DNA from: Fragilaria crotonensis
Lineage: Eukaryota > Bacillariophyta > Fragilariophyceae > Fragilariales > Fragilariaceae
DNA length: 39,775 nt
Assembly (NCBI GenBank): GCA_022925895.1
Contig: JAKSYS010000591.1
Coordinates: 1 to 39,775 of the forward strand
Reading direction: 5' to 3'
The position numbers were made by a program, and so were the translations under genes. Of the stretch, positions 9,094 through 19,125 are shown in pieces. Each line of letters begins with the position of its first letter. Within the stretch, counting starts at the first letter, position 1. The notes under the pieces were generated by a model. The model made no database searches and was not told the origin of the DNA. It worked only from the letters and a program-made list of their open reading frames with translations.

Positions 9094-10816
9094 TTGCACT
9101 GTTACGTGGATTACATGTACTACAGGTCTACAGTACATAAACGGACGGTAATTTATGTTGAAACGACAGTGTGTTACGTTACTGAACTACAATACTGTAC
9201 GAATTCAAAGTTACTGGATGGAATACTCATTGAATTTGCTGTGAACAGGTTGCTTGACAAATGCTACTGTAAAATATACCGTGCGATGAACTGCAATACT
9301 GGGGCATGATAAGTACCTGGTACTGTACATACTAGCTCCAAACGGGTTGCAAGTGTACCTCCGACGCATGATGAAAAAATAATATGAATTGTCGTAGATG
9401 CGAGTACATTTTGTACGTGACAGAAAAAAGCGTCATCCTTGTTTCGCCGCCGACGTGCATTTTAGAATAAGGTACAAGCATAAACATAGTATCTGGACGA
9501 CCAAAATTACGAGAGTAGCTGGACGGATTTTAAAACCACTCATTTCACCACATTCATGCACGAAGATTGTGCATTTCAGTAACTAGAGAATTGTCCTATG
9601 CCCTCAAACATATGGGGTTACTGTAGCTTGTTTGTGGTGAGGTGGGACAGTTCAAAAGATGCGGCGAGTTAAAATTTTGGATTTTTTTGGCGAATGTAAA
9701 GTTTTGCTTCGTAATTTAATTGCACATTTTTGTATCATGTCAACAGATGCAAAGAACGACAGTAGAGCTTCTTTGACACTGTTATTACTTGTTAGTATGC
9801 CGGTATTCTAATGTCGGTCAAATTTGCAGTCACATAACTTACTTTTGCATTTCTGACGGCCACTGCAAAATCAACATGGTCAAAGTCAATTTTGAACATT
9901 GAAGTGCGTCAACGTCGCAATTTTTTAATCCTACGGCACTTTCCATATGTTTCATACAAAAATTGCATGCTACTAATTTAATCGCATACAAAGCAAGAGT
10001 TTCATTACGAACTTCAAATTTTACTGCTGTCCATCTCAATGCCAATCCGAGTGTATTTATTGCTGAATACATAAATTTCAAGATGGCAGAACTGTAGAAT
10101 AGGCCCTTGTGATATACTTGTAACGTGAAAAAAAACTTGTTCCAACTTGACATTGTCAAAAGGGACTCAATTTGCCACACTAGTGACTGAAAGTCCAGGT
10201 ACTATGTTTAAAAAAATCTCGAAAAATAAAATTAGACCACTCATAACTCCATCAATACATATTGTATCACGGCTTTGAGTAGCTGAAAAGAAAGCCTTTT
10301 ATGAGATCTACAATTTGGTGCCGTTAGAAGTTGTGTATGAAGTGCGCCGACACAACGAATAATTTTACTAGTCCAGGTACTATGTTTATGCTTGTACTAC
10401 TAGTATATTATATATATATATTGATTGAGTAAAGGCGTTTTGCGCACACCGTGTCTCGTCGTCCCATTTCAATCTTTGTAGAGCATATACTCGGAGTGCA
10501 ACGTACTTGTAGTAGTATTCATATAGAGGATTCGAATCCACAACTGTGTTTCGATGAAAGAACTAATTACTCCGATAATACTCAATACTATGATAGAGTA
10601 CATGTACTCGAATCATGCCGTATAGTACTCCAGTACTTGACAGCAACACTAGTGTTCCAAATGTCCCCGCAAGATGGGGTCATTGGTCGTCGCCGCGACA
10701 TGAAACGTTGGAAGGCTTTTAACTCCTGATGGGACTTAATTGAGACGTTCAATTGCCGCTGGAGCAGTCAAGCACTCCCAGTATGTGAGATAAGAAACGA
10801 AATGCCACGTGCTTAC
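9094..10816. other. Element interior, no supported gene
   Basis: A+T-rich sequence. A 113-codon minus-strand frame (10180-9839) has no recognisable domain. The phrase gtccaggtactatgttta occurs twice (near 10194 and 10372). Bases 10420-10512 are a second copy of the dispersed repeat at 4838-4927. The 279-nt plus frame at 10451 overlaps that repeat and is not credible. Confidence 0.35.
10420..10512 (+). repeat. Dispersed repeat, copy 2
   Basis: Same motif order as 4838-4927. It lies inside the 11.3-kb element, while the other copy is outside it. Confidence 0.5.
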
Positions 10817-11100
10817 GACATTTCGAACCAGTCACGTCTAACGAAACACGACATGGGTCGTAGTCTGACGTACTTTCAGTTTAGAATAGTCCTTCGTTAG
10901 AAATGATTATGAAAGACCACGCTGAATGGACGTTTCGAATCGCTTGACTTCAAGAGGAACACGTCACTGTTTTGACGTTCTTTACGTTTTAAATAGTCCT
11001 TGGAGACAAATATGAAATGGATCATTACGTCGATTTGGACATTTCAAATCAATCACGTTTGATAGATATGTCAGTGTTGGGAGTCTGACGTTGAACTTTA
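10817..11100 (+). promoter_or_regulatory. Three phased ~110-bp repeats with TGACGT motifs
   Basis: Diverged units start at 10817, 10929 and 11038 (ga(c)(a/g)tttc(g/a)aa...). They share atagtcctt and one TGACGT each, at 10866-10871, 10973-10978 and 11086-11091; unit 2 also has the inverted form ACGTCA at 10961. TGACGT is the bZIP core and resembles the CO2/cAMP-responsive elements described in diatom promoters. The array lies about 200 bp before the likely start codon of the RING/TPR gene, so a promoter role is plausible but inferred. Confidence 0.5.
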
Positions 11101-11293
11101 TTGCTCAAGTTGAATAAATTTAGATTTAACACCACTACCCTGGGACATTTATTGTACGTCACTTGACAAGAAACATGCTAGCGTGTCGTGAATGAGTTGT
11201 CGGTTGTTTCTTGAAATCAACGCATTTTCCTGTTGCCCCACAAAAACGTCCTTGGAGCATCTTGACAACAGTCGAACGAAACACACAACCACC

Positions 11294-13519
11294 ATGGGTC
11301 TTGATCTCGTTCATGTGCTATCGTCTACGCGACATTATTGTGAATTTCAGTGTACCATGTGCAAGAGATTAACATCTCTAGATTCCTACATTGTTTCGAC
11401 ATGTTCTCATGTCATTTGCAACGCTTGTCTCCGACGTGGCAGTGGTACCAGCACCACCAACAATAACAATGCGGTTACTGTTGCTGATTGGAAGCCCACA
11501 CACGCAGCGTCGTGTCTCTCGTGTCGAAATTCTTCCAAAGAAGTGACGAAATTGGCAGAAGGCCAACCGCTGGCACATCGTGTGTTGGGACGAGTCAAAG
11601 TTGCCTGTCCCATTGGCAAGAGACACAACTGTACTTGGGTTGGAGATTACAAGGACTTGCCATCCCATATCAACTCTCACCAACAACGTAATAACATGCG
11701 GCGCGCACAAAAGAAGGGAAACGAAATGACGCAGCGTGCGACTAGCTCTGCGGTTGATGAGATTCCGACAATGGCAAAGGACATCAACAACAACAACAAC
11801 AATATCGAAGGATCCACCACAGTACAAGTAAGGACTACCAGTAGGCGGCGCAGCATCACTCAGCAGGATCAGGAGGAGCTTGGCATTCGTGAACACAACG
11901 GCATGCACGACAAATTAAAGATGACAGCTGAGAAAGTTGAGCATCACGAAAATGACACGTCAGACCAAGAAGGTTCAAAGTTTCCACGAGGCCGATGGGG
12001 CATGGATCTAATCTCAAAGATCGCTCTGAATACCTCGGATCATACCGCCAAGCGTCCAAAGAGCGCCATGAGAAGAAAGATGGAGCATGACAATGAAGAT
12101 GGGTTGGGAACATCAGATGTTCGTAGAGTTGATCAAGCGGCAAAGTCAGTGTCTGAAAGCCTTAATGCCAGCGGCTCCAGACTGACATTGATATCCCGAC
12201 TTCCTGCCAGACGAAGTTCGCTGAACCTCGGAAAGTCAACTGCTACTCAAAAGGAAAGCACTGCTACGGAGGGCATACCAGTGATTCGCAAACAATCGTT
12301 CTTGAGAAGGTCGCTCAACCTCGAAAACGTACCAACTACTACACAACGGGATGGTGCCAGTGGTCCTGCTACGGCGGCAGCAGCACGCGCATCGCCTCAC
12401 CAAAGTGCTGGGTACAGGGCCTTTCAAGCTGGCAAATTTCAAATGGCTGTGGATGCCTTCACAGACGGTATTCAGGCGGTCATGATGCCCAATACTAATG
12501 TACCGTGCACGCAAGCCGAAGAACAGTTGGCATCCTTGCTCTATTCGCAACGTGCTCATGCTCATCATCGTCTTGGTCAATTCCGTGACTGTATCACTGA
12601 TTGTGACGATGCGTTGAAGCTTGACGCTTCGAATGAGCTTGCGTATGTGCGGAAATCCAAGGCTCTGGTGGAACTTCGACAGTTCGACATGGCACACAAC
12701 TGCTTATCGGCCGGGTTTGGACGCATTCCAACGTCGCTGGTCTTGGAGGGTGCCATGAAGGATTCGTATAAGCTTGCAAAAACAATGCAGCATGTTGACC
12801 AGTATTTTAACAAGGAACAATACCAGAAGGTACTAGACGCCACCGACAATTTGGGCGCCTTCAAGTTGAATCGCTATGTTCTCGTGGCAAGAGCCAAGGC
12901 GTATCTATTGCTAAATCTTCCAGATAAGGCAATCGAGGCGGCAAATCGAGTGTTTGGTTCCGACAATCAGAGCGTGGATGCATTGGAAATTCGAGCCAAG
13001 GCTCGGTATATGAATGGCCTTCTCGAAGATGCTCTCATGGATTGTCAAACTGCCCTTTCCATTCATTCATCTCCGCGGGAAAGCATCAACGAGACATACC
13101 AAACGGTTCGACTCGTCGAACAGGTGTATTCGGAAGCCAAGCAAGCCATGCGTGCCGGATCATTCCGGCAGGCAGTTGCTGCGTTTGGAAAGGCGATTCA
13201 AGCATCTCAGCCACTACCGAAATCGACGGTACTGTTTCGAACACTTCATGCAGGACGGGCAGAAGCTCATCTGCACACGAAGAACTACATCCAAGCCTTG
13301 GCGAATGCAAACACTGCTCTAGAGTCACATCCGCAGTATGTCAGAGCATGGGAAACAAAAATAAAAGCAATGGAAGCCCTGAATCGAACGAAACAGCTGC
13401 GGAATGAGTTGTCAGGTATTGTTGCCCCGGGTGGTTGGGGCTTTCGGAATGCGACGTTGACCGAAGCATATCGCCGATGCAATATGAGTATCGATGGATC
13501 TGCCGGCGACAGCTCATGA
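11294..13519 (+). CDS. RING + TRAF-type zinc finger + TPR protein (putative E3 ligase)
   Basis: Intact, intronless. I choose the ATG at 11294 (context accaccATGG) giving 741 residues. An upstream in-frame ATG at 11192 would add 34 residues without domain character. Residues 16-80 form a C3HC4-type RING (FQCTMC, CSHVICNACL, CLSC) with a poly-Asn loop. Residues about 104-127 form a TRAF-type finger (CPIGKRHNC..H..H). A long polar Ser/Arg-rich linker follows (about 130-365), with an Asn run and two RRSLNL-type segments. Residues about 368-720 carry several TPR helices pairs (YRAFQAGKFQMAVDAF, AHHRLGQFRDCITDCDDAL, DALMDCQTAL, ALANANTAL), like co-chaperone TPR arrays. Predicted role: RING-dependent ubiquitin ligase using the TPRs to bind partners. 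It is the only intact gene in the 11.3-kb element. Confidence 0.85.
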   Translation: MGLDLVHVLSSTRHYCEFQCTMCKRLTSLDSYIVSTCSHVICNACLRRGSGTSTTNNNNAVTVADWKPTHAASCLSCRNSSKEVTKLAEGQPLAHRVLGRVKVACPIGKRHNCTWVGDYKDLPSHINSHQQRNNMRRAQKKGNEMTQRATSSAVDEIPTMAKDINNNNNNIEGSTTVQVRTTSRRRSITQQDQEELGIREHNGMHDKLKMTAEKVEHHENDTSDQEGSKFPRGRWGMDLISKIALNTSDHTAKRPKSAMRRKMEHDNEDGLGTSDVRRVDQAAKSVSESLNASGSRLTLISRLPARRSSLNLGKSTATQKESTATEGIPVIRKQSFLRRSLNLENVPTTTQRDGASGPATAAAARASPHQSAGYRAFQAGKFQMAVDAFTDGIQAVMMPNTNVPCTQAEEQLASLLYSQRAHAHHRLGQFRDCITDCDDALKLDASNELAYVRKSKALVELRQFDMAHNCLSAGFGRIPTSLVLEGAMKDSYKLAKTMQHVDQYFNKEQYQKVLDATDNLGAFKLNRYVLVARAKAYLLLNLPDKAIEAANRVFGSDNQSVDALEIRAKARYMNGLLEDALMDCQTALSIHSSPRESINETYQTVRLVEQVYSEAKQAMRAGSFRQAVAAFGKAIQASQPLPKSTVLFRTLHAGRAEAHLHTKNYIQALANANTALESHPQYVRAWETKIKAMEALNRTKQLRNELSGIVAPGGWGFRNATLTEAYRRCNMSIDGSAGDSS

Positions 13520-14154
13520 CCGAAGCAAAGGTATGCATAAAGGGCAGATACTGTAGAGCGAAGGCGAATGCCGCTCCGGGGACTGAATGCCTGAGGGGAG
13601 GGGGAGATAGAGTAATTAGCAGGTTATTGCATAATGCTTTCAGCCTCCTACATACGACAGTAGCATTTTATGCCGATGGCATATGGCAGGGGTCGCTGAG
13701 GTTGGGTACTGTAGTGTCCTTGAACAAGTTTCCCAAAAGGTTAACTTGCATTGTTATGAGAACTCCAGTGGTATAAACACTGAGACGGTGTGTCAAATAT
13801 TTGTCGAAGGCACATTTTTCATCCAGACAGACAGAGTACATTCAGTGCCGCAGAATGCCAGCAACGAGATATCACTTCTCAGGAGTTGCACAGCAAGGTG
13901 TTAGACTATGTTCGGCGTCAACCAACCAGCTGGGGCACTAGAGCTCTCGTGTCTGTGGCTAACCCAGAGAACTAGAATACATTGTGAGGTACTCCAGTAC
14001 TCCTATTAAATTCATATATAAAGGTTACTGAGAACTCCGGTACCAAATACCCAGTACTACAGTACAGTAGAGATGTCTGTGAAGGGTGATGGCGAGAGGA
14101 GTCATGGTGATGGCTGCAATGGCTATACATGCTGCGTACAGGGGATAGTCGATA
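13520..14154. other. Spacer between RING/TPR gene and nested element
   Basis: No supported gene. It includes the 3' flank of the RING/TPR gene and many GTACT words near 13990-14070. Open frames near 13435-13975 lack domains and overlap each other. Confidence 0.35.
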
Positions 14155-14297
14155 GGGGTTGCGGGAAACACCGATTTTTCAATACGGTTCCCGCAACCCC
14201 GAAGAATTCCGGCGTACAGTTCAGTGCTGGAATCAGTACAGAATACAAGTACTGTACTACTATACAGAGTATAGTAGTACAAGAGTATAGTAACAAT

Positions 14298-14381
14298 ATC
14301 CTACTATATTATAAATTAATTGTGTGCGTGTGTGCGTGCGTGCGTCCGTCTGTTACGGAGTATGACCACTCTGGGGTACTG
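14298..14381 (+). repeat. Direct repeat with 9018-9093, copy 2
   Basis: Same sequence as 9018-9093, placed within the left arm of the nested foldback element and absent from its right arm. This suggests an insertion or local copying from the outer element's arm. Confidence 0.8.
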
Positions 14382-14869
14382 GATGAAATGAATACTGTCT
14401 GAATTTTTTCACTTCGCCAGGGTTGAGTACTGAAAGTAAACAGTAACAGTAAAAGTAGTGGTACGGAGTACGACCAGGTTGGGGGTACTGTACGTCCAGT
14501 TTCCTGTAGTAGACACTCCGATCAAATGTGAGGTACCCACTAGTATATATATATATAGTAGACTACGCATAAAATGAAATAATATATTTGATTACGTATG
14601 CTTCCTCCTAAAAACCCAGAACTCTACTACTAGAGAGAACACCGTTTTCCAGGGTTCGTAACGGCGTCTCGGATCGCGCTTCCATTGAACAGCTTGTATT
14701 GCTATTGTATGATATATGCATATATGTCATACGTATGATGAGCATGTAAGATACGCGAAGGACAAAGTCGGCAGTTTTTTTAGGGGTTGCGGGAACCGGC
14801 TGGAATTGATTCTCTGGTGTCACGCTATTGCGTCAGAGAGAGCTCAACACGGATTCGACAATCATATAG

Positions 14870-14945
14870 GAAGTTGTCCGAGTGATCCGAGAAGTTGTCC
14901 GAGTGATCCGAGAAGTTGTCCGAGTGATCCGAGAAGTTGTCCGAG
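14870..14945 (+). repeat. 21-bp tandem repeat, about 3.6 units
   Basis: Unit gaagttgtccgagtgatccga starts at 14870, 14891, 14912 and 14933. It lies at the loop of the foldback element. A related gttgtcc/gatcc pattern occurs inverted near 15165-15200. The SCPSDPR-repeat open frame here is an artefact of the repeat. Confidence 0.85.
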
Positions 14946-15668
14946 AGCGTATCCCTAATGCATAGCGGTACTGAGTACTAGGGTGTGTAGGAATGTCAGT
15001 AGAGTAGTCCATGTAAAAGTAATTTCATCCTCTGAAACGAGTTTCAAAAAGTCAAATCGCTCCGAAAAGTCGTTTCAAGAAATGAGTGATCCGGAATTGG
15101 GATCACTTCTTTTTAATCCCTGTAGACCTATACCAGATGCTACACAAAAATAGGGTTAAGCAGTGATCCAGAAGGACAACTTGAAAATCCTCCGGACAAC
15201 TCGAAAATTCTCTGAAAGACGCTATTTTGTCGAGCTCCATTTTCGATAATAGTACGAAACAACAAATCGAAACCAGCTGTTTCCCGCATCCCTAAAAAGC
15301 TGCCGGCTTTGTCCTTCGCCTTTCTTACATGGTAATCAAGGTACTAGTACCATGGTATGACATATATGCATATATCATACTACTTCGCTATACGAGCTGA
15401 TCAATGGCAGAGATCCAAGACGCCGTTAAAAGCCCTGGAAAACGGTTTTCTCTCTCTAGTAGAGTTCTGGGTTTTTAGGAGGAAGCAGCACACGTAATCA
15501 AATATATTATTTCATTTTATTCGTAGTCTATTATATATATATTGTTGCTATACTCTTATACATACTCCATATTTCAGTACTCTCTACTGATACCAGTACT
15601 GAACTGTACACCGGAATTTTTCGGGGTTGCGGGAACCGTAGTGAAAAATCGGTGTTTCCCGCAACCCC

Positions 15669-16168
15669 ATAGTGAAAAATGCTACTGCACAACATCATAC
15701 CAGTAATAAGCTAAAAAAAAGAATTCTATCGAGGGAAATTGTTGTTGCTGGAGTACATGATAGCATATATATGGTGTATCTTATGTCCTGTAAATGATAC
15801 ACATGGAGAGAGTCATCGAATCCCGGATGTCTTTCAATGCTGATCTTCGGTTGAATTGTGCGTTGAGCTGTGTTGTGGCACTGGAGTATTCGGAATATCC
15901 GACCGGTTGAGTATGTTGCAGGCCTGTTTCAAGAAGAAATCACGATGGTGGCAGGTCAGATCGATGGAACGCTTATCAATGTATAAATGTATGAATAGAT
16001 ACACATGATCGATGTGGAACAACATATCAGAATCGTCGACAAATTTGTTACGGGCACGTAATCAGATGCTTCACACGAACACCTTTGTCGCTCCTCTTGC
16101 ACATACCTGTTTCCTGTCTACTGCTTCTAAGCCAGAGGTGCTTCTTTCGCATTCGACACAACTATACA
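15669..16168. other. Spacer before ankyrin-type pseudogene
   Basis: No supported gene. A+T-rich with a few TATA-like runs (atatatatgg near 15766). It may include the former promoter of the ankyrin-type gene at 16169. Confidence 0.3.
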
Positions 16169-17200
16169 ATGAACGATGAGGAGACCTGCATGGGGTTGCT
16201 AGAAGCATGCGCGACCAATCAGACGAACTTGGTCGCACAGTACTTGAGAAAGGGTGCTGATCCGAATTATCAGCATCCGGACTGCAGCACCAGTCCTTCT
16301 TTGTTGCAATATGCGTGCGGGTCACTGGCATTGTGCTCAACTCTTGATGGCTGCAGGTGCCTCGACGACCGAAATCGAAACATGCAGGCCTCACGCCGCT
16401 CCAATGGCACTTCAACGACGTGACCATGCCATTGTAGATCGCCCTGTTGGGTCGAGTATCGCCCCAGGAACGAAAGAAAGATGGTCTCAAGACAATCCTA
16501 GTAGCCGGATGGATGGGATGAAGGTGCTCCAGTCCTGGCGCGACTGGTCACTTTGTAGTGGATGATGAACAGATCAGACCGTCAATGATTCAAGAAATTC
16601 AGGTCGCAACGGGAATGCGAAAATCCAGCTGTCCAACATGATGAGCAAGGAATTAGTGAATGTGACCGACTTGCGGAAGTGGAGGTGGGTAGTCTGCTAG
16701 AATATCTTGCAGGGTGCTATCCATCCATGCCAGATGTGGAACGGATCATTGTAATTACGTCTCAATCTACACCTTCCGCTCAACTGTCATGGCTGTTGCT
16801 GCACAACAATAAGGCGACAGCACTCGTTGTACCAAGTTGGTGGGACACACTGCTGGACTTGAATTGGATGACCAAATGGCAAGCAACAATCTTGGGGATG
16901 CTCACCACGAAAGAGCTCATGCCGGGAATACTCTACAATTATCGACGCCAAACTGTTGCCACTGTTGTTCTCGTGTCTCCTGCGGCAACAACGGCACGCG
17001 AAAACAAGTATATTTTGGAAACGGAATTGTGGAAGGCAAAGTACAAAAATCTCATGGCAATGACAGCAAAAGTCCCAGACAAATCGTTGAATCGACAGTT
17101 TCAACCAAGACTGCAGTCACTTTCAAAGTCGGGACGACCGCAAGTCAAGAAACAAAAGAAAGGTACCATTGTGCCTTGGTTCGCCGCATGTCATGCCTAA
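16169..17200 (+). pseudogene. Ankyrin-repeat protein gene, frameshifted
   Basis: From the ATG at 16169 the frame reads ETCMGLLEACATNQTNLVAQYLRKGADPN, a clear ankyrin repeat. After LLQYACG the homology continues one frame over as GHWHCAQLLMAAGAST and then LTPLQW/LQRRDHAIVD, the next repeats, with further frame changes and stops. A short stretch near 16560-16640 reads HFVVDDEQIRPSMIQEIQVATGMRK. The open C-terminal part (about 16619-17200) encodes LLEYLAGCYPSMPDVERIIVI, a W-rich middle and a Lys-rich end, with no family I recognise. At least three frame disruptions make a functional product unlikely. A decayed copy of 16787-17272 lies outside the element at 20958-21349. The call is firm for the ankyrin part only. 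Confidence 0.65.
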
Positions 17201-17272
17201 AAATCCATAAAGGGAGCACAAACTACTACAGGGGAATTTCATAGGTACATTAACGCATATGTAATATTTCGT

Positions 17273-17789
17273 GTAAACTAACACTGTCTTCCAACTTGCA
17301 AACGTTGTGAGTTGGTCATGGTTCGGCGTCCATTGATTATCATCATGCAGACGAGACAGGACAAGTGCATGTTTGACATTCTCAATTCGCGAACGTTACC
17401 TTGTCCGAATAGGCACCAGGCTACTCTCCATGGTAGTTGGCGGATCCCTTGAACGTTCCTGCCATGGAATCGCGGGATTCCAAAGAACCTGTCGAGATAC
17501 AGATGCTCCGCCTCGATCTGTCAAACACGCTTCATGATTCCATGAAAATGCTCAAAAGTTAGAGCTTGGCGAGGAGGCATGGCAGTTGGATGTCATGACT
17601 GCCACAAATATGTGTAGCCAAACACCAAATGGAGAGGAGATGCCATGAAAGAGAATTCATCGTTAACCAGAAAACAGTTACAGTTGAAGGGCCAACATGT
17701 GCTAGCTTTTTTATGCGATGAGATCGAGATTCATACGACAGTAAGCGCTGCAGACGAAGGTGTTGTTCATGTTATACAGTACTCCAGTA
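17273..17789. other. Element interior before right arm
   Basis: No open frame with recognisable content and no repeat match seen within the window. Confidence 0.3.
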
Positions 17790-19117
17790 GATACTACGAG
17801 AGTAACTAGGAAATATAATAACGCAGGATGTTACCGTAGGGTTCGGTAGAGAATGTACGCACGCGACAATCTACTGCAAGACATGAGACAAGTCATCACT
17901 ATTTCGTTGTATTGCGCATGTCGCTTCCCAACATGGCAACTACATCATTACATATAAGACCACAACTCAATCAATTCTCGTTCAATTTAAGAATTTCAAA
18001 ATGATCCAAGTTCAACAAAAAGTGTCGCAACTTTCTGTATACTCAGATTGTTCGCTCGTCTTTTGCTTCAAAATTAAATGTACATCTTGCACCATCACAA
18101 TGCGGCATCGGGACTCTGCTTGGTCGCCATATATTGGCCCACAACTCAATCAATTATTGTCTGATTCTAGAATTTCGAATTGTGTTGCAACCGATTGAAA
18201 ATCCTTCCAATGTCTGTCGATTCAGATTGTTTGCAAGTTGTTTGCTAAAATTCCATTTTCTTGTCACATCATCACAACGCGGCATCCGGACTCCATCTCT
18301 TGCTGCATATTGGAACAGAACTTAATCAATTCTTGTCTGATTTGAGAATTTCGAGTTGTGTCACGGCCGGTCAAACACCTCTTCACTTTCTGTCGACTCA
18401 GATTGTTTGCTCGTTGGCTGCGTAAAAATTCCATCTTCCCCTCGCACCCTCACAATGCGGCATCCGGACTCTACCTCTTGCCAGATATTTGACCACAACT
18501 CAATCAATTCTCGTCTGATTTGAGAATTTCTAGTTGTATCTCGGCCGAACGAACATCCCTTCACTTTCTGTCGACTCAGATTGTTTGCTCGTTGACTGCG
18601 TAAAACTTCATCTTCCTCAAAGCAAGGTTTTTGAATGCCCGTATCGAGATCCTTGGTGTCAGACGCACTCAAAATGCCCAGAAACTAAGGACACCATGGA
18701 ACCTGGTGGTAGTGTCCTAGATGTGGCGGCAAGCAACACCAGGATCAAACAGAGCCACCAAGCTTCAAAACCGACAAGGAACTTGTGTCTCCATACATTC
18801 AGAATACGTGATCGTCGTTGTCGAATGTTGTTGTTGGTTTGTGCTCCCAACCCGGAGGTTTTCAAAATACCACTGAAGACATGTCCTGCGAGTAACGTTC
18901 TACTTAAGGCAGAAGTAACATTTCTGCACCATTTTTGAGTACCCACAGCGTTACCGAATCATCTAAATTACCATTGGATTCAGTAGGAATTGCGTGTGAG
19001 AATACTGCTGTCCTCAAAGGGGTATTTTAGATTTGCGTGGAGCGTCTCGTAAAACTTAGTATCGGTCAGGCAACATCTACTAGCGTAACGTTACTTTAGT
19101 AACGTTTATGATCTAAT
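17790..19117 (-). repeat. Right long terminal inverted repeat
   Basis: Reverse-complement partner of 7782-9025. Its own array (units marked by ggcatc at 18104, 18281 and 18459; periods 177 and 178) matches the left array through gtccggatgc, aacaatctgagt and gaattgat motifs read on the other strand. The terminal 280 bp (18845-19117) are the best conserved. Confidence 0.8.
17945..18650 (-). repeat. Right subterminal 177-bp tandem array
   Basis: About three and a half units with the same period as the left array but in inverted orientation. Each unit contains actcagattgtttgctcgt, gcggcatccggactc and cacaactcaatcaatt-type segments. A partial unit lies at the right edge. Confidence 0.8.
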
Positions 19118-19125
19118 ACCGTAGT
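19118..19125. repeat. Right target-site duplication (accgtagt)
   Basis: Identical to 7774-7781. The flank beyond it (atgcaatatgcagtatgcag) does not continue the FIS1-like reading frame. Confidence 0.8.

Larger units (their letters stand above)
14155..15668. mobile_element. Nested 1.5-kb foldback (MITE-like) element
   Basis: It starts ggggttgcgggaaacaccga and ends with the reverse complement (tcggtgtttcccgcaacccc). The flanking bases are ata on both sides (14152-14154, 15669-15671), consistent with a 3-bp duplication. Arms continue inward for several hundred bases: left tcctaaaaacccagaactct (near 14607), atatgcatatatgtcatac and gcgaaggacaaag all recur inverted between 15285 and 15490. The left arm is interrupted around 14290-14560, where the direct repeat 14298-14381 lies. 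No coding capacity is seen. Class is uncertain; a PIF/Harbinger-like 3-bp duplication is one possibility. Confidence 0.7.
7782..19117. mobile_element. 11.3-kb gene-carrying inverted-repeat element (Mutator-like?)
   Basis: The first 36 bases, attagatcataaacgttact onward, are the exact reverse complement of the last 36 before 19118. Homology continues inward through about 1.25 kb on each side (7782-9025 and 17790-19117), including matching 177-bp tandem arrays. Direct repeats of accgtagt flank it. Long inverted ends, subterminal tandem repeats and an 8-bp duplication fit Mutator-like elements best; hAT elements share the 8-bp duplication but have short ends. No transposase is recognisable inside, so it would be non-autonomous. 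The interior carries an intact RING/TPR gene, a broken ankyrin-type gene and a nested foldback element. Arms differ at perhaps 15-25 percent of positions by eye, so the insertion is not very young. Confidence 0.78.

Noticed and set aside
9839..10180. 113-codon minus-strand open frame in element interior
   Set aside because: No recognisable motif, no clear start context, and A+T-rich surroundings. Could be chance.
11378..11908. 176-codon minus-strand open frame
   Set aside because: It lies antisense to the RING/TPR gene and mirrors its low-complexity codons (poly-Asn gives poly-Val/Leu). No domain of its own.
14870..14945. Possible CRISPR array
   Set aside because: Repeats are directly contiguous with no spacers, and the genome is eukaryotic.
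14716..14958. Open frame with SCPSDPR repeats
   Set aside because: Product of the 21-bp tandem repeat at the loop of the foldback element.
7782..19117. Interpretation as hAT element because of the 8-bp duplication
   Set aside because: hAT ends are short (tens of bases), while these arms exceed 1 kb with tandem arrays, and no hAT transposase motif is present.
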